In this document: piece after piece, positions 1 to 13,065 of the stretch
Layout: every line of letters starts with the position of its first letter
Numbering within the stretch: the stretch's first letter is position 1
Assembly (NCBI GenBank): GCA_036172665.1
Contig: CM069875.1
Span: 15,655,806-15,719,805 of the forward strand
DNA from: Prosopocoilus inquinatus
Lineage: Eukaryota > Arthropoda > Insecta > Coleoptera > Lucanidae
Length of the DNA stretch: 64,000 nucleotides
Direction: 5' to 3'
Translations under genes and position numbers: made by a program
Notes under the pieces: model-generated
Databases searched by the model: none
What the model saw: only the letters and a program-made list of their open reading frames with translations
What the model was told of the DNA's origin: nothing

Positions 1-895
1 GTACTCCAGTATCTATGATGTGAGATACGAAATCTTCGGACGCAGCATAAGCTGGAAATAGTTTTAAACGAAACAACACGCATTAGCGTTGTTCCTGTGA
101 TGTATCTAATCGATCCTTACTCATCTATCATGTTACTTGGCGTTTCGATGGACTCCAGTAACTTTGATGTGAGATACGAAGTTCTCGGACGCAGCTGAAG
201 CTGGAAATAGTTTTAATCGAAACAACACGTATTAGCGTTGTTCCTGTGCTGTATCTAATCGATCCTTACTCTTCTATCATGTTATTTGACGTTTGGATGG
301 ACTCCAGCATCTCTGATGTGAGATACGAAATTTTCTTACGCAGCAGAAGCTGGAAATAGTTTTAAACGAAACAACACGCATTAGCGTTGTTCCTGTGATG
401 TATCTAAACGATCCTTACTTATCTAACATGTTATTTGACGTTTGGATGGACTCCAGTAAGTCTGATGTGACATACGACATTTTCGGACGCAGCAGAAGCT
501 GGAAATAGTTCTAAACGAAACAACACGCATTAGCGATGTTCCTGTGCTGTATCTAATCGATCCTTACTCATCTATCATGTTATTTTACGTTTGGATGGAC
601 TCCAGTAACTCTGATGTTAGATACAAAGTTTTTGGACGCAGCAGAAGCTGGAAATAGTTTTGAACGAAACAACACGTATTAGCGTTGTTCCTGTGATGTA
701 TCTAATCGATCGTTACTTAGCTACTATGTTATTTGACGTTTCGATATACTCCAGTAACTCTAATGTGAGATACGAAATTTTCGGACGCAGCAGCAGCTGG
801 AAATAGTTTTAAACGAAACAACACATATTAGCGTTGTTCCTGTGATGTATCTAATCGATCCTTACTCATCTATCATGTTATTTAACGTTTGGACG

Positions 896-1083
896 GACTC
901 CAGTAACTCTGATGTGAGATACAAAGTTCTCGGACGCAGCAGAAGCTGGAAATAGTTTTGAACGAAACAACACGTATTAGCGTTGTTCCTGTGATGTATC
1001 TAAACGATCCTTACATTAGCGATGTTCCTGTGATGTATCTAATCGATCCTTACTCATCTATCATGTTATTTTACGTTTGGATG
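896..1083 (+). repeat. 188-bp variant monomer with 39-bp internal duplication
   Basis: The GACTCC spacing here is 188 bp instead of 149. The extra 39 bp (1,015-1,053, starting ATTAGCGATGTTCC and ending CGATCCTTAC) repeats the end of the monomer. The in-phase 39-bp addition opens a spurious 61-codon frame. The same variant occurs at 24,755 and 28,719. Confidence 0.85.
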
Positions 1084-3659
1084 GACTCCAGTAACTCTGA
1101 TGTGAGATACAAAGTTTTTGGACGCAGCAGAAGCTGGAAATAGTTTTGAACGAAACAACACGTATTAGCGTTGTTCCTGTGATGTATCTAATCGATACTT
1201 ACTTAGCTACTATGTTATTTGACGTTTCGATGGACTCCAGTAACTCTAATGTGAGATACGAAATTTTCGGACGCAGCAGCAGCTGGAAATAGTTTTAAAC
1301 GAAACAACACATATTAGCGTTGTTCCTGTTATGTATCTAATCGATCCTTACTCATCTATCATGTTATTTAACGTTTGGACGGACTCCAGTAACTCTGATG
1401 TGAGATACAAAGTTCTCGGACGCAGCAGAAGCTGGAAATAGTTTTGAACGAAACAACACGTATTAGCGTTGTTCCTGTGATGTATCTAAACGATCCTTAC
1501 TCATCTATCATGTTATTTGACGTTTGGATGGACTCCAGTAACTCTGATGTGAGATACGAAATTATCGGACGCAGCAGAAGCTGGAAATAGTTTTGAACGA
1601 AACAACACGTATTAGCGTTGTTCCTGTGATGTATCTAATCGATCCTTACTTATCTACTATGTTATTTGACGTTTCGATGGACTCCAGTAACTCTGATGTG
1701 AGATACGAAATTTTCGGACGCAGCAGAAGCTGGAAATAGTTTTGAACGAAACAACACGTATTACCGTTTTTCATGTGACGTATCTAATCGATTCTTACTT
1801 ATCTACTATGTTATTTGACGTTTGGATGGGCTCCAGTAACTCTGAAGTGAGATACGAAGTTCTCGGACGCAGCAGAAGCTGGAAATAGTTTTAAACGAAA
1901 CAACACGTATTAGCGTTGTTCCTGTGATGCATCTAATCGATCCTTACTTATCTATCATGTTATTTGGCGTTTCGATGGACTCCAGTAGCTCTGATGTGAG
2001 ATACGACGTTTTCGGACGCAGCAGAAGCTGGAAATAGTTTTAAACGAAACAACACGTATTAGCGTTGTTCCTGTGATGTATCTAATCGATCCTTACATAT
2101 CTACTATGTTATTTGACGTTTCGATGGACTCCAGTAACTCTGATGTGAGATACGAAATTTTCGGACGCAGCAGAAGCTGGAAATAGTTTTAAATGAAACA
2201 ACACGCATTAGCGTTGTTCCTGTGATGTATGTAATCGATCCTTACTCATCTATCATGTTATTTGACGTTTGGATGGGCTCCAGTAAATCTGAAGTGAGAT
2301 ACGAAGTTCTCGGACGCAGCTGAAGCTGGAAATAGTTTTAAACGAAACAACACGTATTTGCGTTGTTCCTGTGATGTATCTAATCGATCCTTACTCATCT
2401 ATCATGTTATTTGACGTTTGGATGGACTCCAGTAAATCTGAAGTGAGATACGAAATTTTCGGACGCAGCAGAAGCTGGAAATAGTTTTAAACGAAACAAC
2501 ACGCATTAGCGTTGTTCCTGTGATGTATCTAAACGATCCTTACTTATCTAACATGTTATATGACGTTTGGATGGACTCCAGTAAGTCTGATGTGAGATAC
2601 AAAGTTTTGGGACGCAGCAGGAGCTGGAAATAGTTTTAAACGAAACAACACATATTAGCGTTGTTCCTGTGATGTATCTAATCGATGCTTACTTATCTAA
2701 CATGTTATTTGATGTTTGGATGGACTCCAGTAACTTTGATGTGAGATACGACGTTTTCGGACGCAGCAGATGCTGGAAATAGTTTTAAACGAAACAACAC
2801 GCATTAGCGTTGTTCCTGTTATGTATCTAATCGATCCTTACTCATCTATCATGTTATTTGACGTGTCGATGGACTCTAGTAACTATGATGTGAGATACGA
2901 AGTTTTTGGACGCAGCTGGAGCTAGAAATAGTTTTAATCGAAACAACACGTATTAGCGTTGTTCCTGTGCTGTATCTAATCGATCCTTACTCATCTATCA
3001 TGTTATTTGACGTTTGGATGGACTCCAGCATCTCTGATGTGAGATACGAAATTTTCTTACGCAGCAGAAGCTGGAAATAGTTTTAAACGAAACAACACGC
3101 ATTAGCGTTGTTCCTGTGATGTATCTAAACGATCCTTACTTATCTAACATGTTATTTGACGTTTGGATGGACTCCAGTAAGTCTGATGTGACATACGACA
3201 TTTTCGGACGCAGCAGAAGCTGGAAATAGTTCTAAACGAAACAACACGTATTAGCGTTGTTCCTGTGATGTATCTAATCGATCCTTACTTAGCTACTATG
3301 TTATTTGACGTTTCGATGGACTCCAGTAACTCTGATGTGAGATACGAAATTATCGGACGCAGCAGAAGCTGGAAATAGTTTCAAACGAAACAACACGCAT
3401 TAGCGTTGTTCCTGTGATGTATCTAAACGATCCTTACTTATCTAACATGTTATTTGACGTTTGGATGGACTCCAGTAAGTCTGATGTGACATACGACATT
3501 TTCGGACGCAGCAGAAGCTGGAAATAGTTCTAAACGAAACAACACGTATTAGCGTTGTTCCTGTGATGTATCTAATCGATCCTTACTCATCTATCACCTT
3601 ATTTGATGTTTGAATGGACTCCAGTAACTCTGATGTGAGATACAAAGTTCTCGGACGCA

Positions 3660-4870
3660 GCAGAAGCTGGAAATAGTTTTGAACGAAACAACACGTATTA
3701 GCGTTGTTCCTGTGATGTATCTAATCGATCCTTACTCATCTATCATGTTATTTGACGTTTGGATGGACTCCAGTAACTCTGATGTGAGATACAAAGTTTT
3801 TGGACGCAGCAGAAGCTGGAAATAGTTTTGAACGAAAAAACACGTATTAGCGTTGTTCCTGTGATGTATCTAATCGATCCTTACTTATCTACTATATTAT
3901 TTGACGTTTCGATGGACTCCAGTAACTCTAATGTGAGATACGAAGTTCTCGGACGCAGCTGAAGCTGGAAATAGTTTTAAACGAAACAACACGTATTAGC
4001 GATGTTCCTGTGATGTAACTAATCGATCCTTACTCATCTATCATGTTATTTGACGTTTGGACGGACTCCAGTAACTCTGATGAGAGATACAAAGTTCTCG
4101 GACACAGTAGAAGCTGGAAATAGTTTTGAACGAAACAACACGTATTAGCGTTGTTCCTGTGATGCCTCTAAACGATCCTTACTTATCTAACATGTTATTT
4201 GACGTTTGGATTGTCTCCAGTAAGTCTGATGTGAGATACAAAGTTTTTGGACGCAGCAGGAGCTGGAAATAGTTTTAAACGAGACAACACGTATTAGCGT
4301 TGTTCCTGTGATGTATCTAATCGATCCTTACTCATCTATCATGTTCTTTGACGTTTGGATGAACTCCAGTAACTCTGATGTGAGATACAAAGTTTTTGGA
4401 CGCAGCAGAAGCTGGAAATAGTTTTGAACGAAACAACACGTATTAGCGTTGTTCCTGTGATGTATCTAATCGATCCTTACTTATCTACTATATTATTTGA
4501 CGTTTCGATGGACTCCAGTAACTCTAATGTGAGATACGAAGTTCTCGGACGCAGCTGAAGCTGGAAATAGTTTTAAACGAAACAACACGTATTAGCGATG
4601 TTCCTGTGATGTAACTAATCGATCCTTACTCATCTATCATGTTATTTGACGTTTGGACGGACTCCAGTAACTCTGATGAGAGATACAAAGTTCTCGGACA
4701 CAGTAGAAGCTGGAAATAGTTTTGAACGAAACAACACGTATTAGCGTTGTTCCTGTGATGCCTCTAAACGATCCTTACTTATCTAACATGTTATTTGACG
4801 TTTGGATGGACTCCAGTAAGTCTGATGTGAGATACAAAGTTTTTGGACGCAGCAGGAGCTGGAAATAGTT
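3660..4870 (+). repeat. Tandem duplication of a 4-monomer block (596 bp)
   Basis: A private variant, ACTATATTATTTGACG, occurs at about 3,891 and again 596 bp later. It is followed both times by the same private markers: GATGTTCCTGTGATGTAACT, GATGAGAGATAC and GATGCCTCTAAACG. This is a recent duplication of four consecutive monomers inside the array. Its outer limits are approximate. Confidence 0.75.
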
Positions 4871-5179
4871 TTAAACGAGACAACACGTATTAGCGTTGTT
4901 CCTGTGCTGTATCTAATCGATCCTTACTCATCTATCATGTTATTTGGCGTTTCGATGGACTCCAGTAGCTCTGATGTGAGATACGATGTTTTCGGACGCA
5001 GCAGAAGCTGGAAATAGTTTTAAACGAGACAACACGTATTAGCGATGTTCCTGTGATGTATCTAATCGATCCTTACTCATCTATCATGTTATTTTACTTT
5101 TGGATGGACTCCAGTAACTCTGATGTGAGATACAAAGTTTTTGGACGCAGCAGAAGCTGGAAATAGTTTTGAACGAAAC

Positions 5180-8100
5180 AACACGTATTAGCGTTGTTCC
5201 TGTGATGTATCTAATCGATCCTTACTTAGCTACTATGTTATTTGAGGTTTCGATGGACTCCAGTAATTTTGATGTGAGATACGACGTTTTCGGACGCAGC
5301 AGAAGCTGGAAACAGTTTTAAACGTAACAACACGTATTAGCGTTGTTCCTGTAATGTATCTAATCGATCCTTACTCATCTATCATGTTATTTGACGTTTG
5401 GAAGGGCTCCAGTAACTCTGAAGTGAGATACGAAGTTCTCGGACGCACCTGAAGCTGGAAATAGTTTTAAACGAAACAACATGCATTAGCGTTGTTCCTG
5501 TGATGTATCTAATCGATCCTTACTCATCTATCATGTTATTTGACGTTTGGATGGACTCCAGTAACTCTGATGTGAGATACGAAATTATCGGACGCAGCAG
5601 AAGCTGGAAATAGTTTCAAACGAAACAACACGCATTAGCGTTGTTCCTGTGATGTATCTAAACGATCCTTACTTATCTAACATGTTATTTGACGTTTGGA
5701 TGGATTCCAGTAAGTCTGATGTGACATACGTCGTTTTCGGACGCAGCAGAAGCTGGAAATAGTTTTAAACGAAACAACACGTATTAGCGTTGTTCCTGTG
5801 ATGTATCTAATCGATCCTTACTCATCTATCATGTTATTTGACGTTTGAATGGACTCCAGTAACTCTGATGTGAGACACAAAGTTCTCGGACGCAGCAGAA
5901 GCTGGAAATAGTTTTGAACGAAACAAAACGAATTAGCGTTGTTCCTGTGATGTATCTAATCGATCCTTACTTATCTACTATGTTATTTGACGTTTCGATG
6001 GACTCTAGTAACTCTGATGTGAGATACGAAGTTTTTGGACGCAGCAGGAGCTGGAAATAGTTTTAAAGGAAACAACACATATTAGCGTTGCTGTGATGTA
6101 TCTAATCGATCCTTACTTATCTACTATGTTATTTGACGTTTCGATGGACTCCAGTAACTCTAATGTGAGATACGAAGTTCTCGGACGCAGCTGAAGCTGG
6201 AAATAGTTTTAAACGAAACAACACGTATTAGCGTTGTTCCTGTGATGTATCTAATCGATCCTTACTCATCTATCATGAAATTTGACGTTTGGATGGACTC
6301 CAGTAACTCTGTGAGATACAAAGTTTTGGGACGCAGCAGAAGCTGGAAATAGTTTTGAACGAAACAACACGTATTAGCGTTGTTCCTGTGATGTATCTAA
6401 TCGATCCTTACTTAGCTACTATGTTATTTGACGTTTCGATGGACTCCAGTAACTCTAATGTGAGATACGAAATTTTTGGACGCAGCAGCAGCTGGAAATA
6501 GTTTTAAACGAAACAACACATATTAGCGTTGTTCCTGTGATGTATCTAATCGATCCTTACTCATCTATCATGTTATTTGGCGTTTCGATGGACTCAAGTA
6601 ACTCTGAAGTGAGATAAGAAGTTCTCGGACGCAGCTGAAGCTGAAAATAGTTTTAAACGAAACAACACGTATTTGCGTTGTTCCTGTGATGTATCTAATC
6701 GATCCTTACTCATCTATCATGTTATTTGACGTTTGGATGGACTCCAGTAACTCTGAAGTGAGATACGAAGTTCTCGGACGCAGCTGAAGCTGGAAATAGT
6801 TTTAAACGAAACAACACGTATTAGCGTTGTTCCTGTGATGTATCTAATCGATCCTTACTCATCTATCATGTTATTTGACGTTTGGATGGACTCCAGTAAC
6901 TCTGATGTGAGATACAAAGTTTTTGGACGCAGCAGAAGCTGGAAATAGTTTTGAACGAAACAACACGTATTAGCGTTGTTCCTGTGATGTATCTAATCGA
7001 TCCTTACTTAGCTACTATGTTATTTGACGATTCGATGGACTCCAGTAACTCTAATGTGAGATACGGAATTTTCCGACGCAGCAGCAGCTGGAAATAATTT
7101 TAAACGAAACAACACGCATTAGCGATGTTCCTGTGATGTATCTAATCGATCCTTACTCATCTATCATGTTATTTTACGTTTGGATGGACTCCAGTAACTC
7201 TGATGTGAGATACAAAGTTTTTGGACGCAGCAGAAGCTGGAAATAGTTTTGAACGAAACAACACGTATTAGCGTTGTTCCTGTGATGTATCTAATCGATC
7301 CTTACTTAGCTACTATGTTATTTGACGTTTCGATGGACTCCAGTAACTCTAATGTGAGATACGAAATTTTCGGACGCAGCAGCAGCTGGAAATAGTTTTA
7401 AACGAAACAACACATATTAGCGTTGTTCCTGTGATGTATCTAATCGATCCTTACTCATCTATCATGTTATTTAACGTTTGGACGGACTCCAGTAACTCTG
7501 ATGTGAGATACAAAGTTCTCGGACGCAGCAGAAGCTGGAAATAGTTTTGAACGAAACAATACGTATTAGCGTTTTTCCTGTGATGTATCTAAACGATCCT
7601 TACTTATCTAACATGTTATTTGACGTTTGGATGGACTCCAGTAACTCTGATGTGAGATACAAAGTTTTTGGGCGCAGCAGGAGCTGGAAATAGTTTTAAA
7701 CGAAGCAACACGCATTAGCGTTGTTCCTGTGATGTATCTAATCGATCCTTACTTAGCTACTATGTTATTTGACGTTTCGATGGACTCCAGTAATTTTGAT
7801 GTGAGATACGACGTTTTCGGACGCAGCAGAAGCTGGAAATAGTTTTAAACGAAACAACATGCATTAGCGTTGTTCCTGTGATGTATCTAATCGATCCTTA
7901 CTCATCTATCATGTTATTTGACGTTTGGATGGACTCCAGTAACTCTGATGTGAGATACGAAATTATCGGACGCAGCAGAAGCTGGAAATAGTTTCAAACG
8001 AAACAACACGCATTAGCGTTGTTCCTGTGATGTATCTAAACGATCCTTACTTATCTAACATGTTATTTGACGTTTGGATGGACTCCAGTAAGTCTGATGT

Positions 8101-9230
8101 GACATACGACGTTTTCTGACGCAGCAGAAGCTGGAAATAGTTTTAAACGAAACAACACGTATTAGCGTTGTTCCTGTGATGTATCTAATCGATCCTTACT
8201 CATCTATCATGTTATTTGACGTTTGAATGGACTCCAGTAACTCTGATGTGAGACACAAAGTTCTCGGACGCAGCAGAAGCTGGAAATAGTTTTGAACGAA
8301 ACAAAACGAATTAGCGTTGTTCCTGTGATGTATCTAATCGATCCTTACTTATCTACTATGTTATTTGACGTTTCGATGGACTCTAGTAACTCTGATGTGA
8401 GATACGAAGTTTTTGGACGCAGCAGGAGCTGGAAATAGTTTTAAAGGAAACAACACATATTAGCGTTGTTGTGATGTATCTAATCGATCCTTACTTATCT
8501 ACTATGTTATTTGACGTTTCGATGGACTCCAGTAACTCTAATGTGAGATACGAAGTTCTCGGACGCAGCTGAAGCTGGAAATAGTTTTAAACGAAACAAC
8601 ACGTATTAGCGTTGTTCCTGTGATGTATCTAATCGATCCTTACTCATCTATCATGAAATTTGACGTTTGGATGGACTCCAGTAACTCTGATGTGAGATAC
8701 AAAGTTTTGGGGCGCAGCAGAAGCTGGAAATAGTTTTGAACGAAACAACACGTATTAGCGTTGTTCCTGTGATGTATCTAATCGATCCTTACTTAGCTAC
8801 TATGTTATTTGACGTTTCGATGGACTCCAGTAACTCTAATGTGAGATACGAAATTTTCGGACGCAGCAGCAGCTGGAAATAGTTTTAAACGAAACAACAC
8901 ATATTAGCGTTGTTCCTGTGATGTATCTAATCGATCCTTACTCATCTATCATGTTATTTGGCGTTTCGATGGACTCAAGTAACTCTGAAGTGAGATAAGA
9001 AGTTCTCGGACGCAGCTGAAGCTGGAAATAGTTTTAAACGAAACAACACGCATTAGCGTTATTCCTGTGATGTATCTAATCGATCCTTACTCATCTATCA
9101 TGTTATTTGACGTTTGGACGGACTCCAGTAACTCTGATGAGAGATACAAAGTTCTCGGACACAGTAGAAGCTGGAAATAGTTTTGAACGAAACAACACGT
9201 ATTAGCGTTGTTCCTGTGATGTATCTAAGC
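5180..9230 (+). repeat. Segmental duplication copy A within the satellite
   Basis: This block of about 4 kb matches 13,066-17,117 marker for marker at an offset of 7,886 bp. TTTGAGG lies at 5,241 and 13,127. The deleted variant GCGTTGCTG lies at 6,085 and 13,971. The ATCATGAAATTTGACG and AGTGAGATAAGAAG variants also recur, and GTTATTCCTG is at about 9,061 and 16,950. A 3-bp drift appears within the block. The match breaks near 9,230, where the neighbouring monomers differ. Boundaries were judged by eye. Confidence 0.75.
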
Positions 9231-12200
9231 GATCCTTACTTATCTAACATGTTATTTGACGTTTGAATGGACTCCAGAAAGTCTGATGTGAGATACAAAG
9301 TTTTTGGACGCAGCAGGAGCTGGAAATAGTTTTAAACGAAACAACACGTATTAGCGTTGTTCCTGTGCTGTATCTAATCGATCCTTACTCACCTATCATG
9401 TTATTTGGCGTTTCGATGGACTCCAGTAGCTCTGATGCGAGATACGACGTTCTCGGACGCAGCAGAAGCTGGAAATAGTTTTAAACGAAACAACATGCAT
9501 TAGCGTTGTTCCTGTGATGTATCTAAGCGATCCTTACTCATCTATCATGTTATTTGACGTTTGGATGGACTCCAGTAACTCTGATGTGAGATACGAAATT
9601 ATCGGACGCAGCAGAAGCTGGAAATAGTTTTAAATGAAACAACACGCATTAGCGTTGTTCCTGTGATGTATCTAAACGATCCTTACTTATCTAACATGTT
9701 ATTTGACGTTTGAATGGACTCCAGAAAGTCTGATGTGAGATACAAAGTTTTTGGACGCAGCAGGAGCTGGAAATAGTTTTAAACGAAACAACACGTATTA
9801 GCGTTGTTCCTGTGCTGTATCTAATCGATCCTTACTCACCTATCATGTTATTTGGCGTTTCGATGGACTCCAGTAGCTCTGATGCGAGATACGACGTTCT
9901 CGGACGCAGCAGAAGCTGGAAATAGTTTTAAACGAAACAACATGCATTAGCGTTGTTCCTGTGATGTATCTAATCGATCCTTACTCATCTATCATGTTAT
10001 TTGGCGTTTCGATGGGCTCCAGTAGCTCTGATGTGAGATACGACGTTTTCGGACGCAGCAGAAGCTGGAAATAGTTTTAAACGAAACAACACGCATTAGC
10101 GTTGTTCCTGTGATGTATCTAATCGATCCTTACTCATCTATCATGTTATTTGACGTTTGGATGGACTCCAGTAACTCTGACGTGAGATACAAAGTTTTAG
10201 GACGCAGCAGAAGCTGGAAATAGTTTTGAACGAAACAACACGTATTAGCGTTGTTCCTGTGATGTATCTAATCGATCCTTACTTATCTACTATATTATTT
10301 GACGTTTCGATGGACTCCAGTAAGTCTGATGTGAGATACAAAGTTTTTGGACGCAGCAGGAGCTAGAAATAGTTTTAAACGAAACAACACGTATTAGCGT
10401 TGTTCCTGTGCTGTATCTAATCGATCCTTACTTATCTATCATGTTATTTGACGTTTCGATGCACTCCAGTAACTCTGATGTGAGATACGACGTTTTCGGA
10501 CGCAGCAGAAGCTGGAAATAGTTTTAAACGAAACAACACATACTAGCGTTGTTCCTGTGATGTAACTAATCGATCCTTACTCATCTATCATGTTATTTGA
10601 CGTTCGGACGGACTCCAGTAACTCTGATGAGAGATACAAAGTTCTCGGACGCAGCAGAAGCTGGAAATAGTTTTGAACGAAACAACACGTATTAGCGTTG
10701 TTCCTGTGATGTCTCTAAACGATCCTTACTTATCTAACATGTTATTTGACGTTTGGATGGACTCCAGTAAGTCTGATGTGACATACGACGCTATCGGACG
10801 CAGCAGAAGCTGGAAATAGTTTTAAACGAAACAACACGTATTAGCGTTGTTCCTGTGATGTATCTAATCGATCCTTACTCATCTATCATGTTATTTGGCG
10901 TTTCGATGGGCTCCAGTAACTCTGATGTGAGATACAAAGTTCTCGGACGCAGCAGAAGCTGGAAATAGTTTTGAACGAAACAACACGTATTAGCGTTGTT
11001 CCTGTGATGTATCTAATCGATTCTTACTTATCTACTATGTTATTTGACGTTTCGATGGACTCCAGTAACTCTGATGTGAGATACGAAATTTTCGGACGCA
11101 GCATAAGCTGGAAATAGTTTTAAATGAAACAACACGCATTAGCGTTGTTCCTGTGATGTATCTAATCGATCCTTACTCATCTATCATGTTATTTGGCGTT
11201 TCGATGGACTCCAGTAACTCTGATGTGAGATACGACGTTTTCGGACGCAGCAGCAGCTGCAAATAGTTTTAAACGAAACAACACATATTAGCGTTGTTCC
11301 TGTAATGTATCTAATCGATCCTTACTCATCTATCATGTTATTTGCCGTTTGGACGGACTCCAGTAACTCTGATGTGAGATACAAAGTTTTTGGACGCAGA
11401 AGAAGCTGGAAATAGTTTTGAACGAAACAACACGTATTAGCGTTGTTCCTGTGATGTATCTAAACGATCCTTACTTATCTATCATGTTATTTGACGTTTC
11501 GATGCACTCCAGTAACTCTGATGTGAGATACGACGTTTTCGGACGCAGCAGAAGCTGGAAATAGTTTTAAACGAAACAACACGTATTAGCGTTGTTCCTG
11601 TGATGTATCTAATCGATCCTTACTCATCTATCATGTTATTTGACGTTTGGATGGACTCCAGTAACTCCGATGTGATACAAAGTTTTTGGGCGCAGCAGGA
11701 GCTGGAATTAGTTTTAAACGAAGCAACACGTATTAGCGTTATTCCTGTGATGTATCTAATCGATCCTTACTCATCTATCATGTTATTTGGCGTTTCGATG
11801 GACTCCAGTAACTTTGATGTGAGATACGAAGTTCTCGGACGCAGCTGAAGCTGGAAATAGTTTTAAACGAAACAACACGTATTTGCGTTGTTCCTGTGAT
11901 GTATCTAATCGATCCTTACTCATCTATCATGTTATTTGACGTTTGGATGGACTCCAGTAACTCTGATGTGATATACGAAATTATCGGACGCAGCAGAAGC
12001 TGGAAATAGTTTTGAACGAAACAACACGTATTAGCGTTGTTCCTGTGATGTATCTAATCGATCCTTACTTATCTACTATGTTATTTGACGTTTCGATGGA
12101 CTCCAGTAACTCTGATGTGAGATACGAAATTTTCGGACGCAGCAGAAGCTGGAAATAGTTTTAAATGAAACAACACGCATTAGCGTTGTTGCTGTGATGT

Positions 12201-13065
12201 ATGTAATCGATCCTTACTCATCTATCATGTTATTTGACGTTTGGATGGGCTCCAGTAACTCTGAAGTGAGATACGAAGTTCTCGGAGGCAGCTGAAGCTG
12301 GAAATAGTTTTAAACGAAACAACACGTATTTGCGTTGTTCCTGTGATGTATCTAATCGATCCTTACTCATCTATCATGTTATTTGACGTTTGGATGGACT
12401 CCAGTAACTCTGAAGTGAGATACGAAGTTCTCGGACGCAGCTGAAGCTGGAAATAGTTTTAAACGAAACAACACGTATTAGCGTTGTTCCTGTGATGTAT
12501 CTAATCGATCCTTACTCATCTATCATGTTATTTGAAGTTTGGATGGACTCCAGTAACTCTGATGTGAGATACAAAGTTTTTGGACGCAGCAGCAGCTGGA
12601 AATAGTTTTGAACGAAACAACACGTATTAGCGTTGTTCCTGTGATGTATCTAATCGATCCTTACTTAGCTACTATGTTATTTGACGTTTCGATGGACTCC
12701 AGTAACTCTAATGTGAGATACGAAATTTTCGGACGCAGCAGCAGCTGGAAATAGTTTTAAACGAAACAACACATATTAGCGTTGTTCCTGTGATGTATCT
12801 AATCGATCCTTACTCATCTATCATGTTATTTAACGTTTGGACGGACTCCAGTAACTCTGATGTGAGATACAAAGTTCTCGGACGCAGCAGAAGCTGGAAA
12901 TAGTTTTGAACGAAACAATACGTATTAGCGTTGTTCCTGTGATGTATCTAAACGATCCTTACTTATCTAACATGTTATTTGACGTTTGGATGGACTCCAG
13001 TAACTCTGATGTGAGATACAAAGTTTTTGGGCGCAGCAGGAGCTGGAAATAGTTTTAAACGAAGC

